Assembly: GCA_000149265.1 (NCBI GenBank)
Contig: CH003393.1
Span: forward strand, 238,658-302,657
Origin: Ciona savignyi
Taxonomy: Eukaryota > Chordata > Ascidiacea > Phlebobranchia > Cionidae
Reading direction: 5' to 3'
DNA length: 64,000 bases
A program made the position numbers and the translations under genes. The first letter of the stretch is position 1. Each line of letters begins with the position of its first letter. Shown here piece after piece: positions 23,566-35,114 of this stretch. The notes beneath the pieces are model-generated. The model worked only from the letters and a program-made list of their open reading frames with translations. It had not been told where the DNA came from and made no database searches.

Positions 23566-25077
23566 CGAACTTTAAAGCTTTCTCACCGCCATAATTTAAC
23601 CGAATTTATTTTTATTTGTATGTATATTTTGTAAACTCACTAATGAGATAATTAATTAATAAATGTAATTTATAATCCAGTTTCTACCTGGCTTTTCTTT
23701 GTTTCTGTAAGCTATAGCGAATCACATTACCTTACGCAATAGTAACACACTTTAGTTTATTTTTTAACATTTTACAGGTCTATAGTGGAGATAGTATATA
23801 CATCGTAGGCCATATTATTGGTGGTCACATTTGAGTATGAGACGCTTTATGTTTTTTTTTGGTTTTTTTTGCCTAGCTTTGTCACAAACTTAATTTGCTT
23901 TTTATATAAATTAACTTACATGGTCTAGATATGTAAGATGTCATTTTTTGTGGATGGTCGCAGGAAAAATTCCCGTCAAACCAAAATTACTAAAAAAATT
24001 CGAATTTTTTAGTTACATCCGATATCATTGTGATCAGACAGATAAGCCTGAGGTTGAGTGCGTCGCTTTTTATTCAGTCGAAGGGTTGCGGGTACGAAAC
24101 TGGTCTCCAGCTAGTCGTTTTTGCCGTCCTTTGGCAATGCGCTTAACAACCATTGCCTAAACTAAGTGGGATAACGAGTTTCACTAAATAACAGAAACTT
24201 TTGAATATAAACGATTTTTAAGGCAAACAAACAATGTTCAAAAGTCCATTACCATTAAATCTATGCACCAAGTATTCTCCCATCTCTAATCACTTAAAAT
24301 CCTGAAGAAAGTCTTAGATTTTTTCACAATTTAAAACTCAAGCTTAAATCTGCAACCTAAACTTAAAATCCTTAAATTTTTAATTAAAAATTTTGAGCTA
24401 ATACCCCTTCTTACATCGGCAAATAAAATTATCCGAGTTCAGTAGATTATTTGGTTTTAATAAAATATCAAACACGACTTAATTATTTTCGGCGTTGATG
24501 ATGCCAACCGCTTTTTTTCGATTTTTATATGTTTTTTTAGTTTTTTAATGTTTTTTTCTTTTTTAATTAGAATTGTTTATCTGGTTAGATATATGATAGG
24601 TTTTACTGTTGCGATGCACTGGTGCTATTCGACATTGTTTGATGTTATTTTTATACAGTAAAGAAATTATTTCGTCAAAAGGACTTCGGTTGAATGCGGG
24701 TATACTTTTGGATCAATATTTTTTTCTAAAAGTTTTGCTACGTTTATTGGCTTGTATGAGAGCAACCCATTTAAATGGGGCCCCCCTTTTTTACAAAAAT
24801 GTTTTTACAAACTGACGAATTGTTTTTACATTATAGCATAGGAGGGCAACTTCTCTAGTCAGCGGGTCAGATGTGGAAAACGAAGTTATTGTGGGCGGAT
24901 TATGTTGTTGGCGGAAATTCATATACCAACCACCTCTTCTTAAATGTACACAGATTGAATACACAAAGTTATACACAAATGAAAAAACTTTAGCAAAAAA
25001 AAACAACAGGCAGGTAAAAACTGGATTATGAATTAAATTAACTTGGAATTATGGCGGTGAGAAAGCTTTAAAGTTCG
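23566..25077. other. Spacer between COMT copies 2 and 3
   Basis: AT-rich, with poly-T runs, a decayed SINE-A (24045-24190, plus) and an end fragment of the hAT MITE family (24837-24910). No gene seen. Confidence 0.55.
24837..24910 (-). mobile_element. Fragment of the GGGTGGGCAAC hAT MITE family
   Basis: GGAGGGCAACTTCTCTAGTC then GCGGGTCAGATGTGG matches the reverse complement of the right end of the elements at 35348-35569 and 46119-46826. No target duplication visible. Confidence 0.6.
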
Positions 25078-25743
25078 TCAAGGTTGATAAACTGATTTTT
25101 CCAACGCATCTTCTTGGTCAGAATATTCAAGTTTCGATGGGTAGTTTGTGCATTTATACTTGGGGCTGTCCCGAACATATTCCACATAATCGGGACATCC
25201 AGGATAAATTATATTGTCGGCAAGAATGGTCGATCCTGGTTGAATCAAAGCTAAATCTTCCAACATCAGCAAATCTCGTTTGTACAAACTCTTCCAGTGA
25301 TCAATAAACACAAAATCAAAATCTTGAACACCGCATTTCTCCGCTATAGTTGGAAGAACCTTATCACTTTCCCCGATAAGAATCTTTATCTTATGATCCA
25401 TTCCAGCAAAGGTGACGACCTTCTGAGCTACAGCAGCGAATTCAGGGTTCGCCTCGATCGTGTATAACATTGCGCCGTCATTCAAGACTCTTGCCATTCT
25501 CAACGCGCTGTAGCCGCAGTAAGTTCCGAGTTCGAGAACGTTCTTCGGGGCCGCCTCTTCCAAACAACGATCTAAAATCTTCCCCTTAACGTCACCAACG
25601 TTCATAGTTGCTTGGACTTCGTAACAATACTTATCTATTGCGTCAATGACACTCGTGACCTCACCGCGAACAGCAACATTTGAAATGTGCTTAAATATTA
25701 CTTTGGGCACAGTGTTATTTCCTGCAAGTAGTGGTGAAGCCAT
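25078..25743 (-). CDS. Catechol O-methyltransferase-like, copy 3 (inverted)
   Basis: Intronless, 221 residues, opposite strand to copies 1 and 2. Differs mainly at the N-terminus (MASPLLAGNNTVPKVIFKHI in place of MSTPAFNSNRNLPSVIFEHI) and by scattered changes elsewhere, with the same metal and catalytic residues (DHWK, LADN, KLEYSD). The first ATG is 25743; the open frame upstream reaches only a TTG. An acceptor CTAAACACAG lies upstream, followed by GTTCAACATTGATC, clearly homologous to the 5' leader of copies 1 and 2, so the leader and splice site are part of the ancestral unit. About 30 bases after the stop are shared too. This is an older duplicate than the copy 1/copy 2 pair. Confidence 0.92.
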   Translation of the reverse strand: MASPLLAGNNTVPKVIFKHISNVAVRGEVTSVIDAIDKYCYEVQATMNVGDVKGKILDRCLEEAAPKNVLELGTYCGYSALRMARVLNDGAMLYTIEANPEFAAVAQKVVTFAGMDHKIKILIGESDKVLPTIAEKCGVQDFDFVFIDHWKSLYKRDLLMLEDLALIQPGSTILADNIIYPGCPDYVEYVRDSPKYKCTNYPSKLEYSDQEDALEKSVYQP

Positions 25744-27135
25744 CTTGTCGATCAATGTTGAACCTGTGTTTAGTAAACAGAGTTAGTTTTGTCATTTCAT
25801 TTGCTATTTTATTAAAAATATAACTTTTTTGATCCCAGCATTAATAAAAAAAATGAAAAATATAATAATAAATTTATATTTTTAAAATGCCAGGTATATA
25901 AAGGGGAAATAATACTAAACAGGCGCTTGTGTTCTTTTAAATGTAATGGATCATGTTAAAAGCTATTAAAAACAGTTCAATTACAAAACATGGTTGCCAA
26001 ATCCCTCTCTCTCCCTCTCAAATAATAAATGATTGCACTCCAACAGTAGTATATCGAAAATACTCGGTAACTTCTAACGGTTTTGAGTGGGCAAAATGAA
26101 CAACGACGTTAAAAGACGTGAGTGATTAAGTAAAAGCCATCATATTTTTGCTTTTTCCGCCTTTGAATTTGTCTAGAGCTGAAATGCTTCTGAGAATTAA
26201 ATTAAATTATTTTTGAGTTTTCATTTTGAATTATTTTTGCCACTCCAAAATTAAATTGTTCATTCTGTGAGATGACTAACTTCATTGTTAGAGAATTTTA
26301 TGAAAAATATTTATTTATTATTATGTCCTTTTGGAGCCCACAGAAACAAAATAAAACAAAGAAAAAATGCATATATGCATAATTTTTTATTTAAATCATT
26401 TTTTGTTTTATTCCGTGGTTTAAAATATAAACCCATATTCAATAGAACCTCCAGAAACCATAATCTGCCCTTAGCCAACTGACTACTGCGTAGCGTAATT
26501 ACTTTTAACTAATAATCTTAAAGAACGAAACAACTATAGTCTGCATGACCGAATGATAACGTGAACAAAACATCTACCGAATAATATACAAAAATGTTTT
26601 TAGAGCCCAGTATAGGTTTGCAACTAGGACCAGTAATAATTTATCACGTGCGTGCAAAACCAGTAAAAATGATCGCTGCTTCCGGTGGTAAACAAATCTA
26701 GGAGATTAATGTGGCGTACAATTCAAATATTGTCGTCATATCCGGAAAACATAACTAACTTGTTGTTTGCTGATTCTTTAAATGTTTTGTAACTTTTTCC
26801 GCCGACAATATCGTTTTTTAAATATTTTTTCTGACTTATGACATAATTTGCTTAAAGATTGGTATTTAATTTACTAGTCACCGTTTTTAGTGCAATTTAA
26901 ATTTTTCTGTTTTTATGGGTTTACGGTCACACGTTTTCTTCTGTTTGTTCTTCCACAGTTTAATCTCAATACGATCAGAGAACCTCTTTTTATTGTTTTT
27001 TTTTAAAGAAACTGCACCTGAATGTTCTCAAATTCTTGCAAAATTTCATGCGAAATTTAAAATAATATTTGGAAACTATCTGGTAGAAAGTTTCACCCGA
27101 TTATAGACCTACACGGATTTTGTATTGAATATATA

Positions 27136-27480
27136 TGTTTTATCACCATGAGTAGAAAATAGCACGAGCGTTATCACACGGGCAGTTTAAATAGCATATA
27201 CTGTACATGATTTGGTGTCCTAAAACATTCGCACACAGAATCGTGCAACATAAGATATGTTTGCAACATATGATATGTTTGGTTGCGTTTCGCACGCTCG
27301 AGATAAATTATATACAGAAAACAAATATTTATGTTTTATCACCATGAATAGAAGTTTAAATAGCATATACTGTATATGATTCGGTGCCCTAAAACATTCG
27401 CACACAGGATCGTGCAATATATGTTATGTCTGATGGGGATGCGTTCCACACGCTCGTGATAAATTATATACAGAAAACAA
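27136..27480. repeat. Imperfect tandem duplication, ~150-195 bp units
   Basis: Both units share TTTAAATAGCATATACTGTA, CCTAAAACATTCGCACACAG and GATAAATTATATACAGAAAA in the same order; the first is longer by an insert near GATATGTTTGCAAC. Confidence 0.85.
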
Positions 27481-28199
27481 AAGGAACAAAAATAATATTT
27501 TAGCATGTTAAATAAAATTTGGTGTTGCGAATTAATCTCCCCCTTTTTCCTTTATTATATTATCAGCCAAGTTTCGAACAGAAATTGACTAGGACCTTTT
27601 TGTATATTATTTGGTAATAATACCGGTCGCGTTAACAATTCGGCCACATGCCCAATTGATTAACGAAAACTTTTCGAACTTGGAGCTATTTTATTCCACC
27701 AAGCAATGATATATTCTGCGGAATCAAGGTTTTTATGCTCATTTTTTTATGCGACGTTTTACATTCGAAGAAATCTTAGGGTTAAAAATTGAAATTCAAC
27801 TTATAATTACAGTCAAAAATTCTAGTGTCTAATTACATTGTATATTATACGACTAAACAATTTAACAGTATATGAACCAGAGGAAATTTTCGAGACTGCA
27901 AAAACAACACTATTTTTTTGGTGTTTTCGGTACAGATTTTCTTTGTTAGTTTTGTTCAGACAAATTAGTTCTACCTTTTAAAAGAACAAATAAATTATTT
28001 TTATCAAATGTCTTTAGAAAAAATAATAAAAACAGCCCAGGTCATCCGCAGCAATTTACATTTTGAATTAATCAGATTGAATGCGACTATATATATATAC
28101 CTGCCTGAACACTAACTCTGGTGTGACATTTTTGTTAGGCAAACTTTCGTCCAAGAAAAAGTAAAGGTTATATTTGTTTTAATTTGTTTAATATTTACT

Positions 28200-28470
28200 T
28201 TATATGAGATTTAATTTCCCTAAATGGAAAACCGCAGAGGCCATTTTCACACACGGGAAATCGTCAGATATCGGGTTATTGTGTTTTATATGATCGAGGC
28301 GATCTTATAGTTTTATTACTGCCATTAATCCCCTGCCCAAACCGACCCACTGGCCCAAATCTAAGTGGGTTACCAAAGGGCACAACTGACTAGACAGGGA
28401 CCAGTTTCGACAGTACAACCTTTCTTTTGAAAGGAAAAGGCACTTAACCAAACTTTCGACCAGACATTTT
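28200..28470 (-). mobile_element. SINE-A copy, decayed
   Basis: CACACGGGAAATCGTCAGAT and CTTTCTTTTGAAAGG blocks visible; its head is included in the adjoining tandem array. Confidence 0.6.
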
Positions 28471-28925
28471 CATATGTATGACCGCTAACCCATAATCATT
28501 TTGAGAATTAAACGAGACATTTTAAAACAGTGCATAAAAGAAAAAAAGGAGAAATAAAATACCATAAAAACGATGACTAGTAGATTAAATAAACAAATCT
28601 TTCATATTGGGACACAACCGACTAGACAGAGACCAGTTTTGACTCCACAACTTTTCTGGTGAAAGCCAAAGGCTCTAAACCACTAGAAACTTTCGACCAG
28701 ACATTTTTATATGTGTGACCGCTAACCCATAATTATTTCGAGAATTTAACGTGTACATCATAAAAGAAAAGCAAAACGAGAACAAAATCAAATTACATTA
28801 AAAACGGTGACTAGTAGATGAAATAAACCAATCTTTCAGCAAGGGAAACAACCGACTATAGACAGAAACCAGTTTTGACACCACAACCTTTCTTGTGAAA
28901 GGCAAAGCACTAAACCACTAAGCTA
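28377..28925. repeat. Tandem array, ~233-bp unit, 2.3 copies, includes a SINE-A head
   Basis: Units start near 28377, 28609 and 28843 with GGG(C/A)(A)ACAAC(T/C)GACTA; each continues through ACCTTTCTT-like tRNA-head sequence, CGACCAGACATTTT and TGACTAGTAGAT. The third unit is partial. Confidence 0.85.
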
Positions 28926-29474
28926 TTTGGCGGTAAAAGGCGTCTATGGTCGAGTAACCGTAGCTTTTATAGTAATGGAAGTTAAAGAAAATACTGCAGC
29001 AAATTTTGTTCAACTCAATTTTCACTTGGTTTTAGCAAGGTATATACTGAACGACTTGTTCAAGTACACAACCAAATAATAGCTAGCGGCAATAAAGGTG
29101 GTGACCATAGCGGTCAACTTAATATGGCCTTGAGAGATATTTTTTAAGGCCCAATATAGGACCAACAAGGTGAAAACAAAACGTTTCCAGTTCACCGAAT
29201 GTGGCGTTTAAACTTGACACGCGATGCTGCAATGGAACCGCGGTTTGCTTTGTTCGTGATTCGTTCGTTCTATTTACAGCCTTATATAAGGCTGAGCGGA
29301 TTATTGGTTAGTATGTGCAGAAACTATGGCTGCAACAATCTTTGTAAAAAAGTATCGATTATCTTATTGTTTTTGGCCCTTTTAAAACACAGCAGCCAAA
29401 AAGGCAAAGTAATCTTTTTTTCACTTTTTTTCTCTCTTTTTTGGTCAAAAAAATGTTTGTACAAGGTGGAAACA

Positions 29475-32400
29475 ATGACGCCACAGGACAGTCTAACGTT
29501 ATGGAAAGCAGGGTTACACAGTAAGTCGCTGAACTAAAAGTAAAATTAACATGTTTAGCCAATTGACGGTTTATAACGTTAAAAGCCCGACGCCATGTAG
29601 TAGGAAATCCGAGAGTTGTTCACTTATATAAGTGGTCACTGACTACTTCATTGCACTTTAGACAAAAGAGAAAGTTAGAGGCACGAAAGCAATTCTGCTG
29701 TGGCATAACCAACTAGTGCGAACTTGCTAAACGTAAATTCGCCAGCGCAAGCGATTCTAAAGGGAGTGCGTGGTTGTTGTCGATGAAAGACAGTAAAGTT
29801 ATGCGTAAGCTTTATACATCCAACACAGCGCTGTTATAAAATATAGTTGATCGGTTTAGTTCAGTAATCAGACTGGCCGTAAGACTTTTTGTTCTTAAGC
29901 CCTTACGCATTATTGAAATATAGTTTAATTTGGTTTATGTGAATGATTCTTTAGTGCAGTTTAGAAGATTACTTCCAACTAAATTAAAATAGGTAAAAGT
30001 CCAAGCCAAAAAGTAAAAACTAAAATAGTGTTTAACAGCACGTAAAGATTTAGTTATTATACGTTACCGTCGGCAGGCAGTCGAAAGGTTACAGCTACGA
30101 AAATCAGCCTCTGACTTGACGGTTATGTGTGTTCTTAAGCAAGGCACTTCGTGGGCATTCCTAGTGGATTTATGGGTTCTTACTAAAACTAACCGAATAT
30201 ATTCAACACACTTGCAGTAGGTCCGGTAACATGTCCTTTTTATTAATTTTAAAAGAGTTTTTTTGTAAAGTCTGTAAAGACAGGGATTTATAAATTATTT
30301 TAAGAAAAAATGGAATAAGTATCTTTCCGAAACGGTACAAAATAAACAGGGTTTTAATGGCCTTAGGTTTTTTGCTTAATGTGTAGGCGAGAATTTTTAT
30401 TATAAACCCAAACATTTTTCAACCGAAGGAAAATAAATTCTTAATAAACCATCACCAGATATTAATTAAGCCGAAGACAGAGAATCTATAGGTACAAGTA
30501 TGAATATTGTCCACTCAATGCATGGTATGATGGGGGGAAATGGAAGCATGGAATCAACGACCACTGGGATGATGAACCATAACGGAATGGGCGGAATGGG
30601 CGGAATGACAGGCCATGGACAGATGAGCGGAATGGTAAGTGTTGTGGATAATGTCGGATTGGCGTCACCCTGGCCCTATGGCTCATTTTAATAATTGCCG
30701 AATTTTTAATTATTGATCAATTCTTTTTAGTTTTTTCTCTTTACCTTTCTCCGTTCTTCCTACCCTTTTCTTCAAGGAAATTTACATGCTGCAACATAAT
30801 ACTTGTTTGAATATTAGTTAATCTGGTACTGGTTGTATGCATATACATTTGTTTGTCTTAATATGGGTGTGACTGTTTGGTGAATAACACACACTTTTCA
30901 AGTGCTTAGATTTCTGCAATATTAAAATGCCATATCCTCTAGTGAGCAAACAAAATAATTATATTCGTCAGTTTATTGGGTTTTGTTGATACTGATTAGC
31001 AATGTTATATAAACCGTAATAATATGAAAATTGAGTTTTTACTTTATATATACCGCCTACAATTGAGTATAATGATGTCTGTTTATTTATTGATGTTATA
31101 TATATATATATATATTTTTACTTTGAAAAAATATATACGTTTACTTTGAAAAAAATTAGAGTGTTCAAAGCAGGCTCTCGAGCCTGGATAATGGTGCATG
31201 GAATAATGGAATAGGACCTCGGTTCTATTTTGTTGGTTTTCGGAGCGCGAGGTAATGATTAAGAGGGACAGACGGGGGCATTCGAACTGTGCCGTTAGAG
31301 GTGAAATTCTTGGATCGGCGCAAGACGAACGACTGCGAAAGCAGACTTCGAACCTCTGACTTTCGCTCTTGATTAAAGAAAACATTCTTGGCAAATGTTC
31401 CTCTGACTTATATATATAGATAGATAGATAGATATATATATACAGGATGTCCCCAAAAAATGACACCATTTTAAAATCACACATTGAAAACCTGTGAATT
31501 CCAGAAACTCAATAAGTACATGTGTTGTACTGTTGACAACGCGAAAATGACAATATTGTTTATAATAAATTATGTCAACTCATAGGCCTGTTAAATTTCA
31601 TTGATTTCGAGTTCATACTTTTTGTGATATTTGCATCTTAATTGGTGTCATTTTTATTGGGACACCCTGTATATATATACAAACATAAAGAAATGCTCAA
31701 CAAGTAAACAAAAACTTAAAAAATAATTACAAATAAACTTTAACCTTATACTTTCCTCGCAGTTAAGTTGATAAATAATAAAACAAAGCAGTTATAAATA
31801 AAACCTTAATTAGCATTTACCTCGCTTTTAATCAGTCTCAAACAATAAGCAAATATTGGTCTAATTAACTAATTATATAATTATTAATTTAGATATTTTG
31901 TTTCGGCACACGCCAGTTTGTTTGTATCAATACATTTTAAACACTTGAATTTGACAGTATTTTGCCGTTTTTTGCCTTTGTTTTTAATACGTAATAAAAA
32001 TGATTGTTTTTAAGCAGCAAAAACGTAATAAATTTAAAGTTTGGCGTTCATAATAGCGAATTCCTATAGATCCGTTTTTAACGACATGGTCTATTAGAGT
32101 TGACCGCGCTAACCTTTTGGCCACACTGATTTAAACAACGTTAGTTAAGCCTTTAGCCCAGGGACTTATAACTGAATATCCCACTACTTTTCCAATTAAG
32201 CCCAGACCAGACATTACTCTAATGCCGCTAAATGGTTAAAACGACCATTTTACACAGAATAATACCAATAAAACGGATAATGAACCTATCGCCAATTCGA
32301 AATTTATCCTGGAAATAATGGCCGAAAAGTGATCAAACCAAGATTTCTCCGATCAATTCAATGTTTAATTTCCTGCGGATACTTTGTTCTTATATAACGA

Positions 32401-35114
32401 CGTGCTTTCGTTACATATCAATAAAATTTATTTTTTTACTGAGCTAAGTTTCGAACACACGATATGCTCGTCATTCGGGCCGTTTTTGTTTAGTAGTCGG
32501 TATATGTATCGGTCGCGTTAACCATTCGGCCACACGACCGTACAAATATCAATAAACTACGAAGTATTTTAAATTTAATAATACAACAGCACCCTTATGG
32601 ATTTTGCATGCAGATGATGCATGGTATGAAGATGTACTTTAATGTCGAGTTACCGGTCCATGTCCTCTTCTTCGAGTGGAACATTGTAACACATGGCCAA
32701 TTGGCTGGCTCTTGTATCGGGATTTTCCTGTTTTCGCTTCTTTACGAAGGACTGAAAAGTTTTCGACAATATTTAATTAGAAAATCGGTGAGTTTAATAT
32801 GTTTTATCACCATTCCTAATTCTTAATCTAGGATTTCTGGATGTGTTTTTGTGTAATGTTAATATGTAAGCCGCTTAACCTAGGATTTGTATAGAATACT
32901 GTCATAATACGATATTGATGTTTATTTCCGACCGTGCAGAGAACGAAATAAAACTAGTAATTGTCAGAATGCTACAGTTGAGTTCCCGCAGCTATTGTAA
33001 TTTGCTCATTATGTTTAAATATTACTTCGAATTTGAATCATCCCAATCTCGAATTCTATATGCCCCTTATGTTAATAGATTTTTTTAACGAATTTTAAAT
33101 AGACAAGGCACGATTAAGTGTGTTTGTACTGAATACAAAGGAATGTCAAAGGTTAACCGAATACAATGCAGTGTATCAAAAACCCAACCAACCAACCGTG
33201 CACAGAAATTGAACACTGCTTCCGCAATTACACCCTATCGAATACAATTAATTTATTCAAGCATAGCGAATACAATACAGTTATTTAAGCAGTACTTGAC
33301 AAAATAATGTACACTGGTAGGCTTACAACATAATAAGTACGTTTTATTAAACAACTAGAAAGAGAGGCCTGGGCAATAATGTGCATTAAACATTTAAAAT
33401 GTATCTCCAAATAATATGTTAAGTGTCTTTTAAAGTTTAGAGCATTTTCCGAGCTCTCGGCTGTACAAAAGAGAAAAACTAACTGTACGTCAAAAAAGAG
33501 AGAAACTGTACTTTATAAAAAAAGAAATGTTATTTAAATTAAATAGAAACAGGACACTAAAATATTGACGTTTAACTCTAACACTGAGCTTGCTTAAACT
33601 TCGGTAGATATCTTAAGTATGATTGTAAGACTGGTTATTCACAATAGTTTGTTTGCGCACGATAACCATAATGTAACAAATATTTATCCGCCAGCGTGCA
33701 ACCGTCCATGAGGTTAAAAGGTTAAACGCGACCAATTCACATATCGATTTCTACTTGAAAACAGTCTTTGTGTGATAGCGTCAAACCCATTATTTGTTAG
33801 AAACTTAAAATAAATAAGTGTTCGAAACTTTAAAAAAATAAGCAAGGTAAAATATCTGCCAGTGTATAAGTGTATGTGGGGTGTCTGGCCGAATGACCTA
33901 ACCCTTCTTTAAATGACCGTTTTTTCTTTATTCTGTATTGACTAACAAAACAGCTGGAGGGTGCAAAATCAACACCTTTATCATACGCAGCTCTGCTCCA
34001 CTATTAGAAAACTGTGACAGCTAAACAAAAGCACAGGCGCGCACCCTAGCCCATGCTGGTCCCAAACATACAAACATTGGGAAATCACCACCATTGTTAC
34101 TCAACAAAACACTCATTTAAATAACATGACTAAGAGAGGGCCATATGTCATTTCCGGTTGCACATATAGGTCTATTAATTGGTTATAAGCCATCTATACC
34201 ATTTCTATACAAAACTTCCGGCCAAAAAACTAGTTATGGGCGCTATCGTTGTTGGACGTTGACAGATCAATTTAAAGTTGTATTTTTTTACACAGGCCCA
34301 CAAACGGTGTTACCAGCGTAACGACAAAGATTCGGAAATCAGTTTCTCTGGAGGCAAAGGAGTCTTGTGAGTTTTCTGAACGTAACAACCTTGGTCACTA
34401 TGCAAGGGTTTATATATATATTTGCCTATGGGAGGAACAACAAATGTAGTCATAACACATACATAGAAACTGCGTCTTTTCACCCCGAATATACATGGAA
34501 TGACGAAATGGGCGGATAATCGTCAGACTACCTCACAGTTTACTATCGGGTTACTCGAGCAATTGCAGTGTGTTGCAAATAATTATTACTTTCTTTTGGT
34601 AGAACCCATTATTTTACTCGGTCAGGCAATATCTGTTAAGTGCCTTGCACAAGGAGAAAACCGACTAGCTATAGCGGCCAGTTTTAAAACTGCAAATATT
34701 CGACTGAAAATCGATGCACTGACTTAGCAAGCTAACCGGTGTAAGAAAGTATAAAATTTAATACCACAGCACAACTTGAATTTGAGTAATCTGACCAATT
34801 TAGGTGTTAGGTCGTCACATGCGTTTTCTAATTTGGTTAAATAAAACACTATCCATTCCTAGCCAATACCGCCACAAGTTGCTCCTATCCTAATCCATTA
34901 CCACGACCATAGATCCCAGATGTTCAACGGCTGGCATCTTCTCCAAAGCTTTCTTCAGCTGATCCAGACAACAGCAGGTCTTTTCCTCATGCTGGTGTTC
35001 ATGACCTACAACATATGGCTCGCTCTTTCGGTCTCGCTTGGGTCAGGGTTCGGTTACCTCTTGTTCTCTTGGAGCCCCATTCTACGCGGAGATGTCGGGG
35101 AGCACTGCAATTGA
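29475..35114 (+). CDS. High-affinity copper transporter, CTR1/SLC31 family (5 exons)
   Basis: Exons 29475-29520, 30492-30634, 32614-32787, 34296-34366, 34913-35114; phases agree; 211 residues. If translation starts in exon 2 at 30500 it has 193 (human CTR1 has 190). CTR proteins trimerise in the plasma membrane and import Cu(I). Seen: extracellular Met/His-rich region (MNIVHSMHGMM, then MGGMGGMTGHGQMSGM and MMHGMKMYF), TM1 (VHVLFFEWNIVTHG on to FLFSLLYEGLKSF), a basic loop, TM2 with the Met selectivity motif M-x3-M in FLMLVFMTYN, TM3 with G-x3-G in GSGFGYLLF, and a cysteine-containing EHCN end where human CTR1 has HCH. The 5'-most exon (ATGACGCCACAG to a strong CACA|GTAAGT donor) is predicted only from its donor, phase and the acceptor TATAG at 30491. 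Confidence 0.92.
30075..30240 (+). mobile_element. SINE-A fragment in copper transporter intron 1
   Basis: Blocks AGTCGAAAGGTTACAGC and TTCTTAAGCAAGGCACTT match head and core; the rest is lost. Confidence 0.55.
31138..31397 (+). pseudogene. 18S rRNA fragment with an inverted end
   Basis: From TTTACTTTGAAAAAA through AATAATGGAATAGGACC, GATTAAGAGGGACAG and GGTGAAATTCTTGGATCGGC to GCGAAAGCA (about 31343) the text is central 18S rRNA. The next ~53 bases (to 31397) are the reverse complement of the rRNA segment that normally follows (containing TTTGCCAAGAATG and GGTTCGAAG). A ~30-bp stretch near 31171-31200 is also altered. It lies in an intron of the copper transporter gene and is far too short to function. 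Confidence 0.92.
31405..31440. repeat. TATA/GATA microsatellite
   Basis: ATATATATAGATAGATAGAT-type run beside the mariner-like MITE; a (TA)n run also precedes the 18S fragment at about 31096-31115. Confidence 0.9.
31441..31671. mobile_element. Mariner-like MITE (TA target)
   Basis: TA then CAGGATGTCCCCAAAAAATG at the left, ATTTTTATTGGGACACCCTG then TA at the right: long inverted ends flanked by TA, as in Tc1/mariner elements. No transposase inside (231 bp). Confidence 0.85.
32440..32548 (-). mobile_element. SINE-B copy, copper transporter intron
   Basis: TTTTTTTACTGAGCTAAGTT to GGCCACACGAC, reverse complement of the family. Confidence 0.75.
33705..33850 (+). mobile_element. SINE-B-like relic
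   Basis: GGTTAAACGCGACCAATTCA resembles the family start; the 3' part is decayed and expanded. Confidence 0.45.
34490..34745 (-). mobile_element. SINE-A copy, decayed, copper transporter intron
   Basis: CGGATAATCGTCAGACTACC, GGTAGAACCCATTA and TCAGGCAAT blocks on the reverse strand. Confidence 0.65.

Larger units (their letters stand above)
25744..29474. other. AT-rich intergenic stretch with local tandem repeats
   Basis: Contains a two-unit repeat (27136-27480), a SINE-A (28200-28470), a ~233-bp tandem array (28377-28925), and decayed SINE-B copies (about 26540-26640 and 27560-27655). No gene recognised. Confidence 0.5.

Noticed and set aside
28377..28925. CRISPR-like array
   Set aside because: Units are ~233 bp and contiguous without short repeats and unique spacers; the genome is animal.
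29199..29474. Extending the copper transporter start upstream to an ATG at 29199
   Set aside because: The extension is low-complexity (Lys/Phe/Ser runs) and unlike any CTR N-terminus; ATG at 29475 or 30500 is better.
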